From: Cavia porcellus
Taxonomy: Eukaryota > Chordata > Mammalia > Rodentia > Caviidae
Direction: 5' to 3'
DNA length: 64,000 nucleotides
Assembly (NCBI RefSeq): GCF_034190915.1
Contig: NW_026947506.1
Location: forward strand, 33,831,748-33,895,747
This document shows, piece after piece, positions 11,224 through 22,850 of the stretch. Within the stretch, counting starts at the first letter, position 1. Every line of letters starts with the position of its first letter. The position numbers and the translations under genes were made by a program. The notes under the pieces were generated by a model. It did no database searches, was not told where the DNA came from, and was given only the letters and a program-made list of their open reading frames with translations.

Positions 11224-14200
11224 AAGTAGCCCTTGAACAAATGTGGCATCTATTTCAAATACAGTTTCTTACATCATGGATCTCATTGTCTGGCACAGTT
11301 GTTGTGGCCATATATGGAAAGCAAACATGAGAGTTCCTGCAGTGAAGCAGAAGGCAGAAAGGTTTTCCTTAACTACTCCTTTATTTTTCCCCTTTCTTTT
11401 GGTTCTGCCTATTTTCCCTCTCGTTTTCTCTCCCTTTGTCTTCTACTTCTAGTTAACAGCTTATAGATGGAAGCATGTCTAGCTTGACTTCAAGTGCAGT
11501 CCTCTTGGAGAGCTCTTGTCTTCCCCCATAGTCAATAATCAGTGCTTTTCAACTTGTTCCACAGAGTTTTCTGGTGAATGTTGGGTCTAGAAGAGACAAA
11601 TAAGTGCCATTAATTGAAACTGATTATCAAGGGTCATTCTCTAGCTCTCCCCTTCTATAGCTCCTAAAAAAATAAATAAATAATTTTAGTACCAGATCAT
11701 CTTAAATCCAGATCTCACGACAACCATGCATGTGAAGCCCATGAGAAAAACAGAGCTTATAGTTATGAGCCTCTCTGTATAAAGAAATACAGGTAAAAAT
11801 GTAGAGAAAACTATTGTTTGTCTTCTGATTAATACAGTTATTTCCATATTTCAGTTAATGAAGTCTGATACAGCCTTTTACCCTCATGACAAAAAGTTCC
11901 TATATATGAATATTTTCTCTCTGTGTTGAATGTTTGTGTTAGGGCTAGAGGGTGAGAAAAGGTGTGTGTAATTGCTCCTGGGCACTTTTCACTTTTCTCT
12001 TCCTTTTTAAATCAAAGCTTGGAACATACATAAGCTGTGCTGCTCTGTACCCAGCACCCTGCAACTCTCTTTGACTCCTCCGTTCCTTCCACCCCCATAA
12101 ACATACCAACCTGTATGACAGGAATATCACTAGAACTCCAAGGTATCTTATTTTTAAAATATCCAAGGAAATAGAAGAAATTGGAAGAAACATTATTCTC
12201 CCCGTTTGCTCAAATCTGAATTGATAGATGTGTTTTCCCTCCCTCCTTAGTGGTGGTTGACATAAACATTATTTTGGTTTTCAGGCTGCAAATAGGAAAT
12301 GTGACTTTTCTTGACAATATATTCATTATCATTAAATTCTTTCATGCCAGGAAAGATTTACTGTTGAAATCACTGAAATAAAAATCCCACAAGGAAGACT
12401 TTTCTGTAGTAAAATTTTGCCCTGAATTTTTTCTCTTTTTTTTTTAACCATTTAATTTTAATTTGGGGGGCTTTGTTTGGCTGATGATGATAATTAACAA
12501 AATTATTTTTTTTCCTAAACAAAGGCATGTAAATTCTGATTACATGAGGAAAACATAAAGTACTTGTTTTAGATAAAAACAGAGAGACGGTAGTGACAGA
12601 GCACAGCCACAGAGTGGAACTGGTCTAACTAGAGCCCTGTCCCCATCCAGAGAGGAAACTTGAGAAGAAGTCAATACCAGGTGAAACTGAGCACAGTTCT
12701 AGAAAAACACTCATTGTTCTGAAGCATCAGAACAAAATCTCTTCAATTCCCTCCATTTCTGACCTCGGGGAGCTCCAGCGGACCTTGTGATAAATGGCCA
12801 GAGTCCTAGCTGTCCTTTGTGCTTTTTCAGCCAGCCCAAGTCAGAGCTGTCCTTTCTTACTTGGTCCGCTCACCTAACACAGTTAACTCTGAGACACACT
12901 CTTAAAACTCCTCTGAAGTTGACCTATGAGGTAGAAGTATACCGTGTCTGCTCTCTCTTCTGTCCCTAGTATGCTTGGTGGCTTTGTGAAGTACCACATG
13001 AAAGCATTTTTAAATGTAGGAGGTCATTTCATCGGGGCTCTCCTGCCTCAGGACTGCCTGAGTTTTTGTTGCTGTCAGTGTCTGCTATGTGGCACACAAA
13101 GTATTCACAGCAGTCTGACAAGAAAGGAGTTATATAGTAGAAGCAGTTATTCAGTAGTTGGGAGGACTCAAGATGTGAGGAGGTTATGACTGAGCTTGGG
13201 AGGGACTCTCACATGATGTCACAGTATAAGCTCACCCTTGGGAATGGTTCTCTCTCAGCTATAGCCTCAGCTACTAGTCCCAGGACCTCATCCCTCTGCC
13301 TAGATCAGAAGCAGGAAGCTACTTCTGCACCTATAATCAGGCAGAGTGTCTGTCCTGCCTCTTGACACTTGTGAGTGGCTGCTGCCACCTTCACTGGACA
13401 TCCCCACCTGTGTATGTCCTATCTGCTGTGTCAGGTGGAAGAGCAGAGACATTGGCTCCTCCGCCTCTTATACTGCAGCCCTGTGTATCCTGGGGGTGCA
13501 AAACTCTACAGGTATATCCTGGGCACTGCTCTCCTGATCTTTCTAACTTCAGTCCTTCTGAATGGCCTATTGCAAGGAAATGGGGTGGGCTGAGCAAACC
13601 TTGCTGGGACTGGGACTTCTGCCAAGCAGTCTGGTTTGAAGTGCAATTGGTTCCTGTATGCAAATGAGCCATGCCTATGTTTTTGTGTAGAATTCCCCTG
13701 GGTTCTGAGGTATTCCATTGCCTTTCTTCCCATAATTTAGGATTTGTACAGTGTCTCAAACAGTGCTCCCCAAGAATGCCTCAGAAAATGTTGCTTAATG
13801 TGGCATGTCAGAGGAAGTAGTCTCAATCAGGTCTCAGCTGATGGTCAGGCTGTGACTCTCCTACTCAATCCTGGGAATGGGGTTGGTGTGGGTGGGGCTG
13901 AGAGGTACACTTAAGCTAGATGCTGGAACAGCCTTGTGCTCCCTGAGTGTGCATTGTCACTAAATGGTGCAAGTAATGTGCCTAACTAGCTCTTCTGGGA
14001 GACCAGAACTTGAGTGTATGTGACATATGATATTGCTGTTTTTCAGGGTTTTTAGATCCTAAAAGAATGGAACTGATTGACACTAGGAAAGTCTAGTACC
14101 TGGGGGGAAAAATCTGCTTTAATCTGGTTTTACTACTTTACATATGCTTATAGTTAATCTTCTTTAAATTTAATTCTTTTTACATACTTTATATACTTTC

Positions 14201-15429
14201 TGAATCAAAACACAAAAATGATAACAGGTCGGAAATGTATCCTTCAACAGATGATGGGACGTGGAATATTACCTTTGCACCTTTATCTCCTCTTCCTCTT
14301 TGAACCCCATGGAAGTGATAAGAAGAGAAAAAAAAAGCATGGACTGCAAGGGCAAGGGAATGGGACAGGAGAGAGCGGCAGCCGTGTGAGATCACTCAGC
14401 AGACCTTTGCATGCTTAAGAGCATTTGGAGGTGCAGGAGCTGAGTGGCAGAACAGAAACAGTGAAGTCAAAGGGTTCACAGGAGCCAGCTGTGTGGAGTT
14501 CCTGGTAAGGTCTGGGAAGGAAGTGTCAGGATAAGGAACAAGTGAATATGCAGCCTACTACCCGCCTTTTCACTATGTCTGCCTCCTTTTCCCTATGTCC
14601 ACCATCACCTGTCTCCATTTCTTGGGTCAGATATGTATTCCATGGAGAAGCTGATCTAAAGAGATACTCCATCCTAGGAATATAGGTATAGCATAGGTGG
14701 AGTGAAGATATGAGAGAAGTCTGTATAGTTGAATCGTGGGACCACCACTGTTTCCTGACTTGTTCCCACAGTGTCAGAAAGCAGGTGTTTCTGAAACAGT
14801 CTGGAAGGCAGGGAATTGTCTCTGAAGAAACCAAATGGGTCCAAAGAGAAGACTGAGAGATTTGTTGTCATCAGTAGGAAGACAGAATTGTGCTAGGTGT
14901 TTCAACAGAGGGGTTTAACACATGATATTGACTTCTTAAGCAATTGGATGGGCCACTGAAAGATCAAGACCTCCCCTCCCCCAATCCTCTGGGCAATTAT
15001 AGAAGGAAAGCTGAGTCTGGAGAATATAGACAGAGACTTTGAAAGGACAGACACTTGGAGCTGGCTCAGAAGTCTGGGCGTGTGACGCCACCTAGTGGCT
15101 GCTAGACGCTGCGAGGGGCAGTCCTGAGCATGCAGAAGTGAAGCTCAGAGCCACTGCTCCTGGAATGAATTGTGGTTTCTGGATTACGCTGCCACTCCCC
15201 ACAGTGAGTGACAGGCAAAAGCTGCTCTCCCCTTGGCACTCTATAGCTTCTCAGTGACAGTTCCCAACAAAGAGCTTAAGGGGAAAGGAGTCCATCAGTG
15301 TGGCTTGCAAAAGTCAGGGTATCCAGGATGAGTGAATGGCCTGCATAGAGGCAAATATAAGGTCAAATGGGTAAAAATGATTATCTTTGGGGAGTAGGGT
15401 AGGGAAGGAGGCTGCTGAGGTTTTGGAAA
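11224..15429. other. Intron stretch, nothing firmly recognised
   Basis: About 4.2 kb without a gene, an RNA gene or a confident repeat call, apart from a short A/TAAA tract at 11666-11686. ORFs on both strands at 13346-13759 overlap each other and have no family resemblance. Confidence 0.4.
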
Positions 15430-15436
15430 GAAGTTG

Positions 15437-15672
15437 ATAGTGGTTAAATGTGCATTGATTCTGTAACACCGTGCTTAGGATGAATCACAGCTCTACCACT
15501 TGCTGTATGACCTTTGGGCAAGTTACTTAACTTCTCTGTGCCTTTCTCTCCTCATCTGTAAAGTGAATCTAATAACAGGGCCTAGCTCCTAGGATGTTAT
15601 AAGGATCATTTAATATTTTTAATTCCTTAGGACAATATCTGTATTTAGCAAACATGTAAGCACTAAGTACCC
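15437..15672 (+). repeat. MIR SINE, sense
   Basis: 'agctctaccacttgctgtatgacc', 'gggcaagttacttaac', 'ttctctgtgcc', 'ctcatctgtaaagtg' and 'gttataaggatcattta' are the MIR core and 3' part in order. One of the best preserved MIRs in the window. Confidence 0.88.
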
Positions 15673-15883
15673 CATACTATGGTTGTCCCATTAAGGCCTG
15701 AGATGGGGGTGAAATCCCATGTCTAATGAATGTGAGCATAATATTGCTACATTAATCCACCAGGTAGAATTTCAGTGATGAGTGGCAATCTTAGAGAAGG
15801 TTTGACCATTGGCAACTGTTTCACATTGTGTAGATATCAAGGATCTAAAATTTATAAGGAAACTGAGGTAGAAATCAGATTGT

Positions 15884-15994
15884 TTATTTGTTTATTTATT
15901 TATTTGTATTTTTACTGGTACCAGGGATTGAACTCACGACCACAGGCTTGCAAGGCAGGCGCTTATACCACTGAGCTAAATCCCCAGTCCCTAA
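15884..15994 (-). mobile_element. ID-type SINE, antisense, with 12-bp target-site duplication
   Basis: Antisense A-tail (TTTA/TTTG repeats) is followed by 'ggtaccagggattgaactca', 'gcaaggcaggcgctta' and 'accactgagctaaatcccc', i.e. a near full-length ID with its tRNA-like A and B boxes. The 12-mer aaatcagattgt flanks it exactly at 15872-15883 and 15995-16006. Confidence 0.92.
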
Positions 15995-16331
15995 AAATCA
16001 GATTGTATGGACTAGATCATCATGGTGTGGACACGAGGAAGGCTGGCCTCTGTGGTAGCTGGCCATTGTATGTCCCCTCTACCCTACGAGTCATCAGCCT
16101 ACAAACCCCATGTTCCATACCCTGCTCTCCAGAGGGACAAGACTACTAAAGTGCCTCTTACCTGGGCTTCTTCCCTTCCGTACTCACTATGAGGCTGAGT
16201 GTGATGGGAACATGGCTCTCCAGGATGGAAGCAGAGTCACAGAAAGTGGGTCCTCAACTGTGAAAGCTTCCAATTTCCTCTCTCTGAAAGATGAATCAGT
16301 GTGTAAAGGAGACTTTCATTAAGTGTGGTCA

Positions 16332-16428
16332 GTCTAGGACAGCAATAGTGAACCTTTTAGAGCTTTCAAAGATAATAAACAGCTGACTGCAGCATATGTG
16401 CCATAGGTTTGCTACCATTGGTCTAGGA
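16332..16428 (-). mobile_element. hAT-like miniature DNA element, copy A, with perfect 8-bp TSD
   Basis: The 81-bp core 16340-16420 begins cagcaatagtgaacc and ends ggtttgctaccattg. Its ends are imperfect inverted repeats. The octamer gtctagga is duplicated exactly at 16332-16339 and 16421-16428. An 8-bp duplication centred on CTAG is typical of Charlie-group hAT transposons. The minus-strand reading matches the copies at 46722 and 59803. It encodes nothing. Confidence 0.8.
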
Positions 16429-16739
16429 CATGCTACAGGCATGCAGTTAAATCTGGAGCTTCTGGCAGAGATAAAATACAGCTGCTGTAGTCCTGGCATT
16501 GCTGTAACTTGCATGGACCTTAAACTGGGCCTCTCAGAACTGTCTGGCTCCAGATCACCCTGGTTTCCCAGTGCTGGACTACATGACAGCCAGGTCTGCA
16601 GCTGACTGGGAGGGGCAACTCCTGCATTTCATAACCACAGACCTGGCTGCAGATGCTGCTTGTCTTATTTCTTCTTGCGTCCTCTTCCCTTTGGTCTTCA
16701 ATCATTTCTAATGAACTCTAGAGAATTAATTTTCTGATT

Positions 16740-16866
16740 TCCCTTGTGAAGATGTATGTTCCTGAAGGCATGCACTGTGTCTTAATCAGTTATTTATTCA
16801 CTGTGTCCCTGTTCAAGCAAGACCAGCAAAGAACTGACCTATGATAATTGACAAATAAATGAGTTG
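16740..16866 (+). repeat. L2 LINE 3' end, sense
   Basis: 'cctgaaggcatgcactgtgtctt', a middle stretch and 'ttgacaaataaatgagttg' follow the L2 3' end pattern. Diverged, so only moderate confidence. Confidence 0.5.
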
Positions 16867-16954
16867 CCAAAATCAGGCCATTTTGCTTTACTGTATCCTC
16901 TGGTACCCAACTGATCATCCTTATGAGATGCCTGGATGTTTGTTTATTATGTTC

Positions 16955-17103
16955 CTGTCTACCCACCTAACATCCACTTATCTATACACTTATGCATCTA
17001 CCCATGTCTCTATATCTCCATCCATCCATCCACCCAACCATCCATCTCCCCTACTTACCCATGCATCCATACATCCACCCACCTATACACTTACCCACTC
17101 ACC
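16955..17103. repeat. Degenerate (ATCC/CACC)n simple repeat
   Basis: Repeated catccatccatccaccc and tacacttacccactcacc motifs across about 150 bp. The repeat produces two overlapping repetitive ORFs that are not genes. Confidence 0.85.
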
Positions 17104-18420
17104 TTTTTTCTTTCTCCTTTGGTTGTCTATGCATCTCATTCTTGAGCTTGTTTACCTAATAGAAGGAATCCTGATGGCTTATCCTTAGATTACACTCACT
17201 GTGACCTCTTCAGGGATATATCATAGCTTTGCATTTTAGCATAATTTAATGAGACAGCTAAATGTGCCTTGGAACTTTAGAATATTAATGTTTATATTAC
17301 TCAAGGCTTTCATTTAAGAAGCAGAAAAAATACACTGAAAACTGTGTGACAGATAATAGAACAAAGGTCAAAGGATCCTAGAGTCCTACAAATGGGAGAA
17401 TGATAAAATTATCACCATTAAGAAGAATGATGTGCTGTTATGACAGAAATCTCCCCAAAGTTCACCTGAAAAAGCTTTATTTTCATGTAGTATTATTATT
17501 TCAATATTTGGTCTGCATTCTATAAAAGATAGCACATTTCTAAATTTAAGGCAACCCTTCAAAATTAAAAGATCTTTTACATGATTAATTTATTTAGTTT
17601 TAAATCGTGTTGCAACTCTTCTTTGAAAAGACTTAATCCTTATTAATAGCATAATCAAGTTCACGTAGGTATTCTGCATAGATAGATTGTATATTTGAAG
17701 ATCTTTATGCTCTGCCTGGCAATTGACATGCCTAGCCCTCAAATTTTTGGTACACAGTAATGGTTGCTTTTAGTTCTTGAAAGGCTCCCTTGTACCTTAG
17801 ATAGCCTTCCTTCTTAGCACCAACTTTCAAGTAGACCCTTGAGCCTCTGCCTTTTAGAGGTTCTGCATCCTTCTCATGTGGATTCTATAGCTATTGTCAG
17901 CAACTAAACAATCTTGTTTTTTCTTTAGATTTGGAAAGTTATAAACTATATGTATTTTAACCTCTCATTCCACTGCCACTTACAAAGCTGCTGAAGGCAA
18001 AGCTTAAAGTATAAACGGGGTGTTAGTATTCAGAATACCAGATTCTTTAGTGGCGCTGCAGGACTGTTATTCCAGGGTCACAGACATGGAGTCGAGTAGA
18101 GACCACAGTCTTTCACAGCTGCAGTCACATAGCTGGATCTCCTGTGAACCTTCCTAGGACCTTCTCCCTATCTAGGAGTGGTTGTATCCAACCTTGCTGT
18201 CTGGAGAGCCCACAGCCCCCCACTTCTGAAGGCTTTTTCCCCAAGGCACCCCAATTTACTGGTAGTTGGCTACCCGCTGTGTGAAGATGGAGTCCACAGA
18301 CTCATCATATGTCAAAGTTGTTTCTCTTTTAATACACATGGTATTTTTATAAAGTCTCTACAATACGCTCCTTGAGTCGATTTTATACTTTATGATTTTA
18401 CTTTCTTTAAAATTATGTGA
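17104..18420. other. Intron stretch, nothing recognised
   Basis: About 1.3 kb, AT-rich in the first half, without a supported repeat, RNA gene or exon. Confidence 0.45.
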
Positions 18421-18840
18421 TACATGCATACCTATGTTTGTACCAGCACAATTCACAATAAATTATGGAACTGGCTCATACGCCTAGCAAAGGGAATGTG
18501 GTACATATACACAATGGAGTACTACTTGGCTATAACAATCATAAATTTCAGTCCTTTTTTAGGAAAATGAATAGATCTTGAGACTGTAATACCAAATGAA
18601 ATAAATCAGACACAGAAGGTTAAATATCACAAAATTTTGCTAGTATGAGAGGTCAAAAATAAATAAAAAATAAAAGAGATATGGAAGGAAGTAGGAAGGT
18701 GGACTGGAGATGGGAAGGAGGGAGAGGGTAGGTCAGAGGAAAGACAAAGGATTAAATAGGATCAAGATGTGATGTGTCTAAGTACCAGTTCCCTAAGAGG
18801 AAGGTAATTATTATTTATTACAAACATATACTAAAAAAAT
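18421..18840 (+). mobile_element. L1 3' end (ORF2 C-terminus and 3' UTR), sense, 5'-truncated
   Basis: 'tttgtaccagcacaattcac', 'aatgtggtacatatacacaa', 'tggagtactacttggc', 'ccaaatgaaataaatcagac' are the conserved L1 ORF2 tail. A purine-rich G-tract 3' UTR (18675-18760) and an A-rich end follow. The frame is broken. Confidence 0.85.
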
Positions 18841-19224
18841 GTACCGTAGAATATTTCAGATGTGCAAAAAGCATATGAAGGAGAATGTCATGAATACTGA
18901 GCTTTTAGCTGGAAAGTGTGAGGTTTCCCATGTGGGTGAAGGCCTTTCCTACCTCCCTGTACCCCAACCCAGGCGCTGGCCAGAAGTTGATATTTAACAT
19001 TCCTACTTTCACGTCTTCTATTTTAAGCCCTAAAGTAATTTTTAAAAATAAAGACAGAAAAAATGAAGGTGTAGCTAACAAAAGAATAGTTTTAGGGACA
19101 TCCACACTCTTGCATTTCAGAGATTGGATATCATCCTCCATTTGATTGGGGCTGAAGACACTTTAGAACATCTGTATGATGCCCTGCATGAATTCTGAGA
19201 GTAAGCTTGACCTTCAAGAAAAAT

Positions 19225-19430
19225 GAATTGACTTTTTATAAAATGTAATGATAACTGCTGTTCCTGTCATGACTGTCACCCTGCGAGGTGCAGCTTTGTG
19301 CCAGCCTCTGCTGCGAGCTGCACAGGTATTGCCTCCTCATTGTCCACAGTACCTGATGAGGCATCATTTTTCTTCTCTCAGATGAGGAATTGGGGCTGAT
19401 AAGGACATGGAACTGGTGCAAGATTAGTGT
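19225..19430 (-). repeat. MIR SINE, antisense
   Basis: 'tttgtgccagcctctgctg', 'attgcctcctcattgtcc' and 'ctcagatgaggaattgggg' are the antisense MIR order. Confidence 0.6.
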
Positions 19431-20596
19431 ACAGGTGACTAAGAATCTTTCGGCACAACAGGTGAGGGTTATGAGTGGAACTTAGGGCAGCATCTGTGGT
19501 TGTCACTTGCTCTTTTGTTCAGTTGTGTTACACAGATGTCTTGAGCATTGGTACTACTTGGCATGCAGGTCAGGGAGACCTGGCTGTCAGCACTGCCTGT
19601 AGTATTGCTGGAAGACGCTGACTCAAGCCTGATAGATCATCTGTGAGTTTATTACAGAGGGCAACAGGAGGGGTCAGACACATACAAAACACAGATAGGT
19701 CTCTTGCAGAAAGAGGAATTGAAAGGATGACTGCAAATGTTAAAGAGGAAAAGGACCAGGATTAGCTGTGCATACAGAGTTTCTTTTTCCTCTCTTATTG
19801 TATCTGGTTGCTAAGTGTCTAACAGTCAACATTCTCTTTCTTCTTGCATTTAGCATGAAAAGTTATACAATATTGCATTAAATTGGAAAGTGGCACTGGT
19901 GAGTTATAACCCACTGCATTAGATTGAGGACTGAAGCCTAACTTAAAATATGTCCTTTCTCAAGCATCAGTCTGCAAAGTAGCTGGTGCCATGTAGTTTT
20001 ATGATAAAGACACAGAATGGGCATGTACCTATTTGTATTCTTCATAGAGTCAAGTAGTAATATCTGTGAAACTGATATTCTGAGCATAATAATGCTCAGA
20101 AAAATATCAGTGAGGGCAAAAAATCTAAACTTTAGCTTTCATAAAATGTGTTTCTTGGAAGGAAATGATTCATGATCAGATGTACACACAGATATCACAC
20201 GTGATAAGAAATAGACTTTGTAACTTTTGGCTTTAGAACTCTGTATATACTTAGTGCTCCACCAGCCTGCCTGAGGGCACTGTATTTTGTGGAGTCTGTT
20301 TCTTTCTTTGACTCTTGATTTGCTTAGAGATACAAGTCCATCTTTGTGTGATGCGTTAAAAGGGAAATAAAAAACAGAGAATTGAAATAGAAAAAGGGAT
20401 GCAAAATAGTTCTTACAATGAAAGGGAGAGTTGACTCTGTATCAGCTAACAAAAGGAAAAAAGATAAATGTTGGCATAATAAGGAATTCAGATTCAGTGC
20501 CCATGGATGACTAGAGAAAGCAGAAGTATGGTTGCATAAGGACAGGTATTCTTGATTGTTTCACAAAACAAAACAAAAACCACCTTTTAAAAAAAA
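19431..20596. other. Intron stretch; contains one strong hairpin
   Basis: No repeat family recognised. The only structure noticed is the inverted repeat at 20071-20111. Confidence 0.4.
20071..20111. repeat. 41-nt inverted repeat (hairpin)
   Basis: Arms actgatatt + ctgagcat (20071-20087) pair with atgctcag + aatatcagt (20092-20099, 20103-20111). There is a 4-nt loop and a 3-nt bulge. All 17 arm bases pair. Confidence 0.85.
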
Positions 20597-20796
20597 AAGT
20601 ACTATGGATTCAACCCAGTACTTTAATCAAGCATGAAAGGTAATCATTCTACCACTGAGCTACTACATGCGTAGTCTTTTCTTCTTCTTTTTGTCTCACT
20701 AAGTTGCCCAGGCAGGCCTTGAACTTGAGATGGTCCTGTCTCAGCCTCCTAACTAGCTAGAAATTACAGTCTACAGGCCTGTGCTACCACATGGCA
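20597..20796 (-). mobile_element. ID-B1 dimeric SINE, antisense
   Basis: An antisense ID-like half ('tactatggattcaaccc', 'accactgagctac') joins an antisense B1/7SL-like half ('tctcactaagttgcccag', 'cttgaacttgagatgg', 'tctcagcctcctaac', 'cctgtgctaccaca'). Such dimers are known from squirrel-related and hystricomorph rodents. Confidence 0.82.
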
Positions 20797-21339
20797 GAAA
20801 AGAATCTGTTCATCAAGAAGGTCAAAGAGCATGAAGGAGGTCTCAGAGTTCCTTTGATCCCCTTTCCTGTTTGCCTGTTGCTCAGGGCAGGGGCCTATCT
20901 TTGTACTTCCAGTCTGATGTAGGCTTCTCTCATCTCTGACCCCTCCTTCTTTTCCCTTCTTCTCTCAGTCTGGGTACATCCTTGCTGCCTCATCCTTGCT
21001 TCACTGTCTGGTAGCAGTTCCTTTCCATCTCTGTCCTGGCCATCCTTGTCCAAGTCAACATCTAATGGAACTTGGATTGCTTTGGTCTGGTTTTGACAGC
21101 AGAAATGACTGTTATTGTGAATAACTATGTTGAACATTTTCTACACATGTATTTTGTTTTTAAATAAATTTTGCTTTACATATTTTTCACTTTGTTTTTG
21201 TTTTCTTTTTCTTTTAAATAACCTAAATGTGTGTAGTGATTTACTATTCTCATCCTTTGTTCTTTATTATATAATTTCTACATTTAGAAAAGTAAATTTA
21301 CATTTAGTGTTTAGTTACATACTTCCCTAAATTTTATTT
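20797..21339. other. Intron stretch, T-rich in its second half, unrecognised
   Basis: 20797-21120 shows nothing recognisable. 21120-21339 is AT-rich, possibly old LINE, not assigned. Confidence 0.35.
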
Positions 21340-21985
21340 TTGTTGTTTAATTCTGATTTTATCTTTTATTTTTAACTTCTTTAGTCTATATTATAATAGA
21401 CTATATTTAGTCTATATTATAATTTTAAATGGTTATAAACATCATATACATCTTTTACTACAGTTTATCTTTTCTTTTTCATTTCTTTACTTTTTATTTT
21501 TACTGCTGACATACATTAATAACCTAATATATATCTTTTCTTATTTTACTATAAAGTTAGATTCCAAGTTAATCACAGGTGTACACTTTGTTTTGCCAGC
21601 ATTTAAAAAGTTGGTTCATATTTTATACATTTTTCTGTATTTTGCTTTACAGTGGTACCTACAAAATATCACTGGATGCCCTATTTATATAGCTCTTACT
21701 CATTCTTCTAAGTAATTATGTAATATATCATAATGTCTGTGTCATAATTTATAGTCTTTTCTATAATTGCTTTTCCATAGGAAATTCCCATTAAATTTTA
21801 TATCACCGTGTGGTATGAGGTAAAGTTCTAATTTTTTTCAATAGCTTGCCAATAGTTTCTTGATGTTTTGAACTATTAATTCCTATCTTATTGACTTAAA
21901 TCCCTTTCTTTATTACATACTAGTCATATATACCTATAGTGGTCTGTCTGGTGGTTCTATATTCTGTACAGGTGTCAACTTTTTT
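21340..21985 (-). mobile_element. Possible ancient L1, antisense
   Basis: AT-rich text ending 'gtggttctatattctgt' resembles the antisense L1M ORF2 region. Contains a doubled 'tttagtctatattata' at 21380 and 21406. Similarity is weak. Confidence 0.35.
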
Positions 21986-21989
21986 TGTT

Positions 21990-22850
21990 GTTGAACTTTG
22001 TTCACTCTTTTTAAAAAAACTTTTATTTTGAAATAATTTTAGATTTATAAAATAATTGCAGGAGAATTTTGGCATTCACTTCACCTAGATTGTCTTCATG
22101 TTAACCTTTTACATGATCAGATACCTTGATCACAGCTAAGTTTATATTGGTGCAGCACTGTTTGCTGAACTAGTTTTCTGACTTTCCCAATCTTCCTCCT
22201 AATGCTTTTCTCCCACTCAGGATCCCATCTTCATTTAGCCATCATGTCTCCTAGGGCTCCCCAGTGTGAGACAGGTCTTTGTCTTTCCTTGGTCGTGGCT
22301 TTGATACTCTTGAACATTATTAATGAGTTATTTTTCTCTAAGTTCCTCACGTGGGTTTGTCTGATACTCTCTCATAGAGTATCAGCTGGGGTTGTGGATC
22401 TGGGGAAGAGTCCCACAAAGTCCACCCTCTACGTGACTACTTTTGCTTCTGTACTTGCTCTGTCCACACCCTGTGCTTAGACATCAGCAAGTCAGTCAAG
22501 CCCATATTCAAAGGGAGGATAATCAAGCTCCAAATATTTGGACATTCATTAAACAAATTCTGAAAGCTAATAAATATTTTGAGGTTATGAAAATGTTCTG
22601 TTTCTCCTTTCAAAGTTTTTTCTGCTCATTTTAGCATTCATCAGTGAATCTTGCCTACAATAGCTATTTCTATGGATATCTAATAGTCATTTTCCCATTC
22701 CCCTCATTCCTCTACATTTATTAATTGGAATTCTCCTATAAGCAAATTTCATCCGTTTTCCTTCAATACTGTATTGCTCAATTGTTATTTATGCCAGTAT
22801 GGGTTTTGTGCCATTTCATAACTGGCATGATAAGCCCCTTGTATTTATTT
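21990..22850 (-). mobile_element. Ancient L1 (L1ME type) 3' UTR, antisense
   Basis: 'ttttattttgaaataattttaga', 'gccatcatgtctcctag', 'gtgggtttgtctgatac', 'cccatattcaaagggagga', 'gaggttatgaaaatgttctg', 'ctacatttattaattggaatt' run in the order of the antisense L1ME 3' UTR. No coding capacity. Confidence 0.7.

Noticed and set aside
13346..13759. Cluster of overlapping ORFs up to 122 residues on both strands
   Set aside because: Stop-poor, GC-richer intron; several frames are open at once, none resembles a protein or has splice context.
15884..16006. Possible tRNA gene (A/B-box-like)
   Set aside because: It is an ID SINE: it has an A-rich tail and a target-site duplication and does not fold as a mature tRNA.
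16859..17188. 109-residue ORF rich in His/Pro/Ser
   Set aside because: Product of the degenerate ATCC/CACC repeat.
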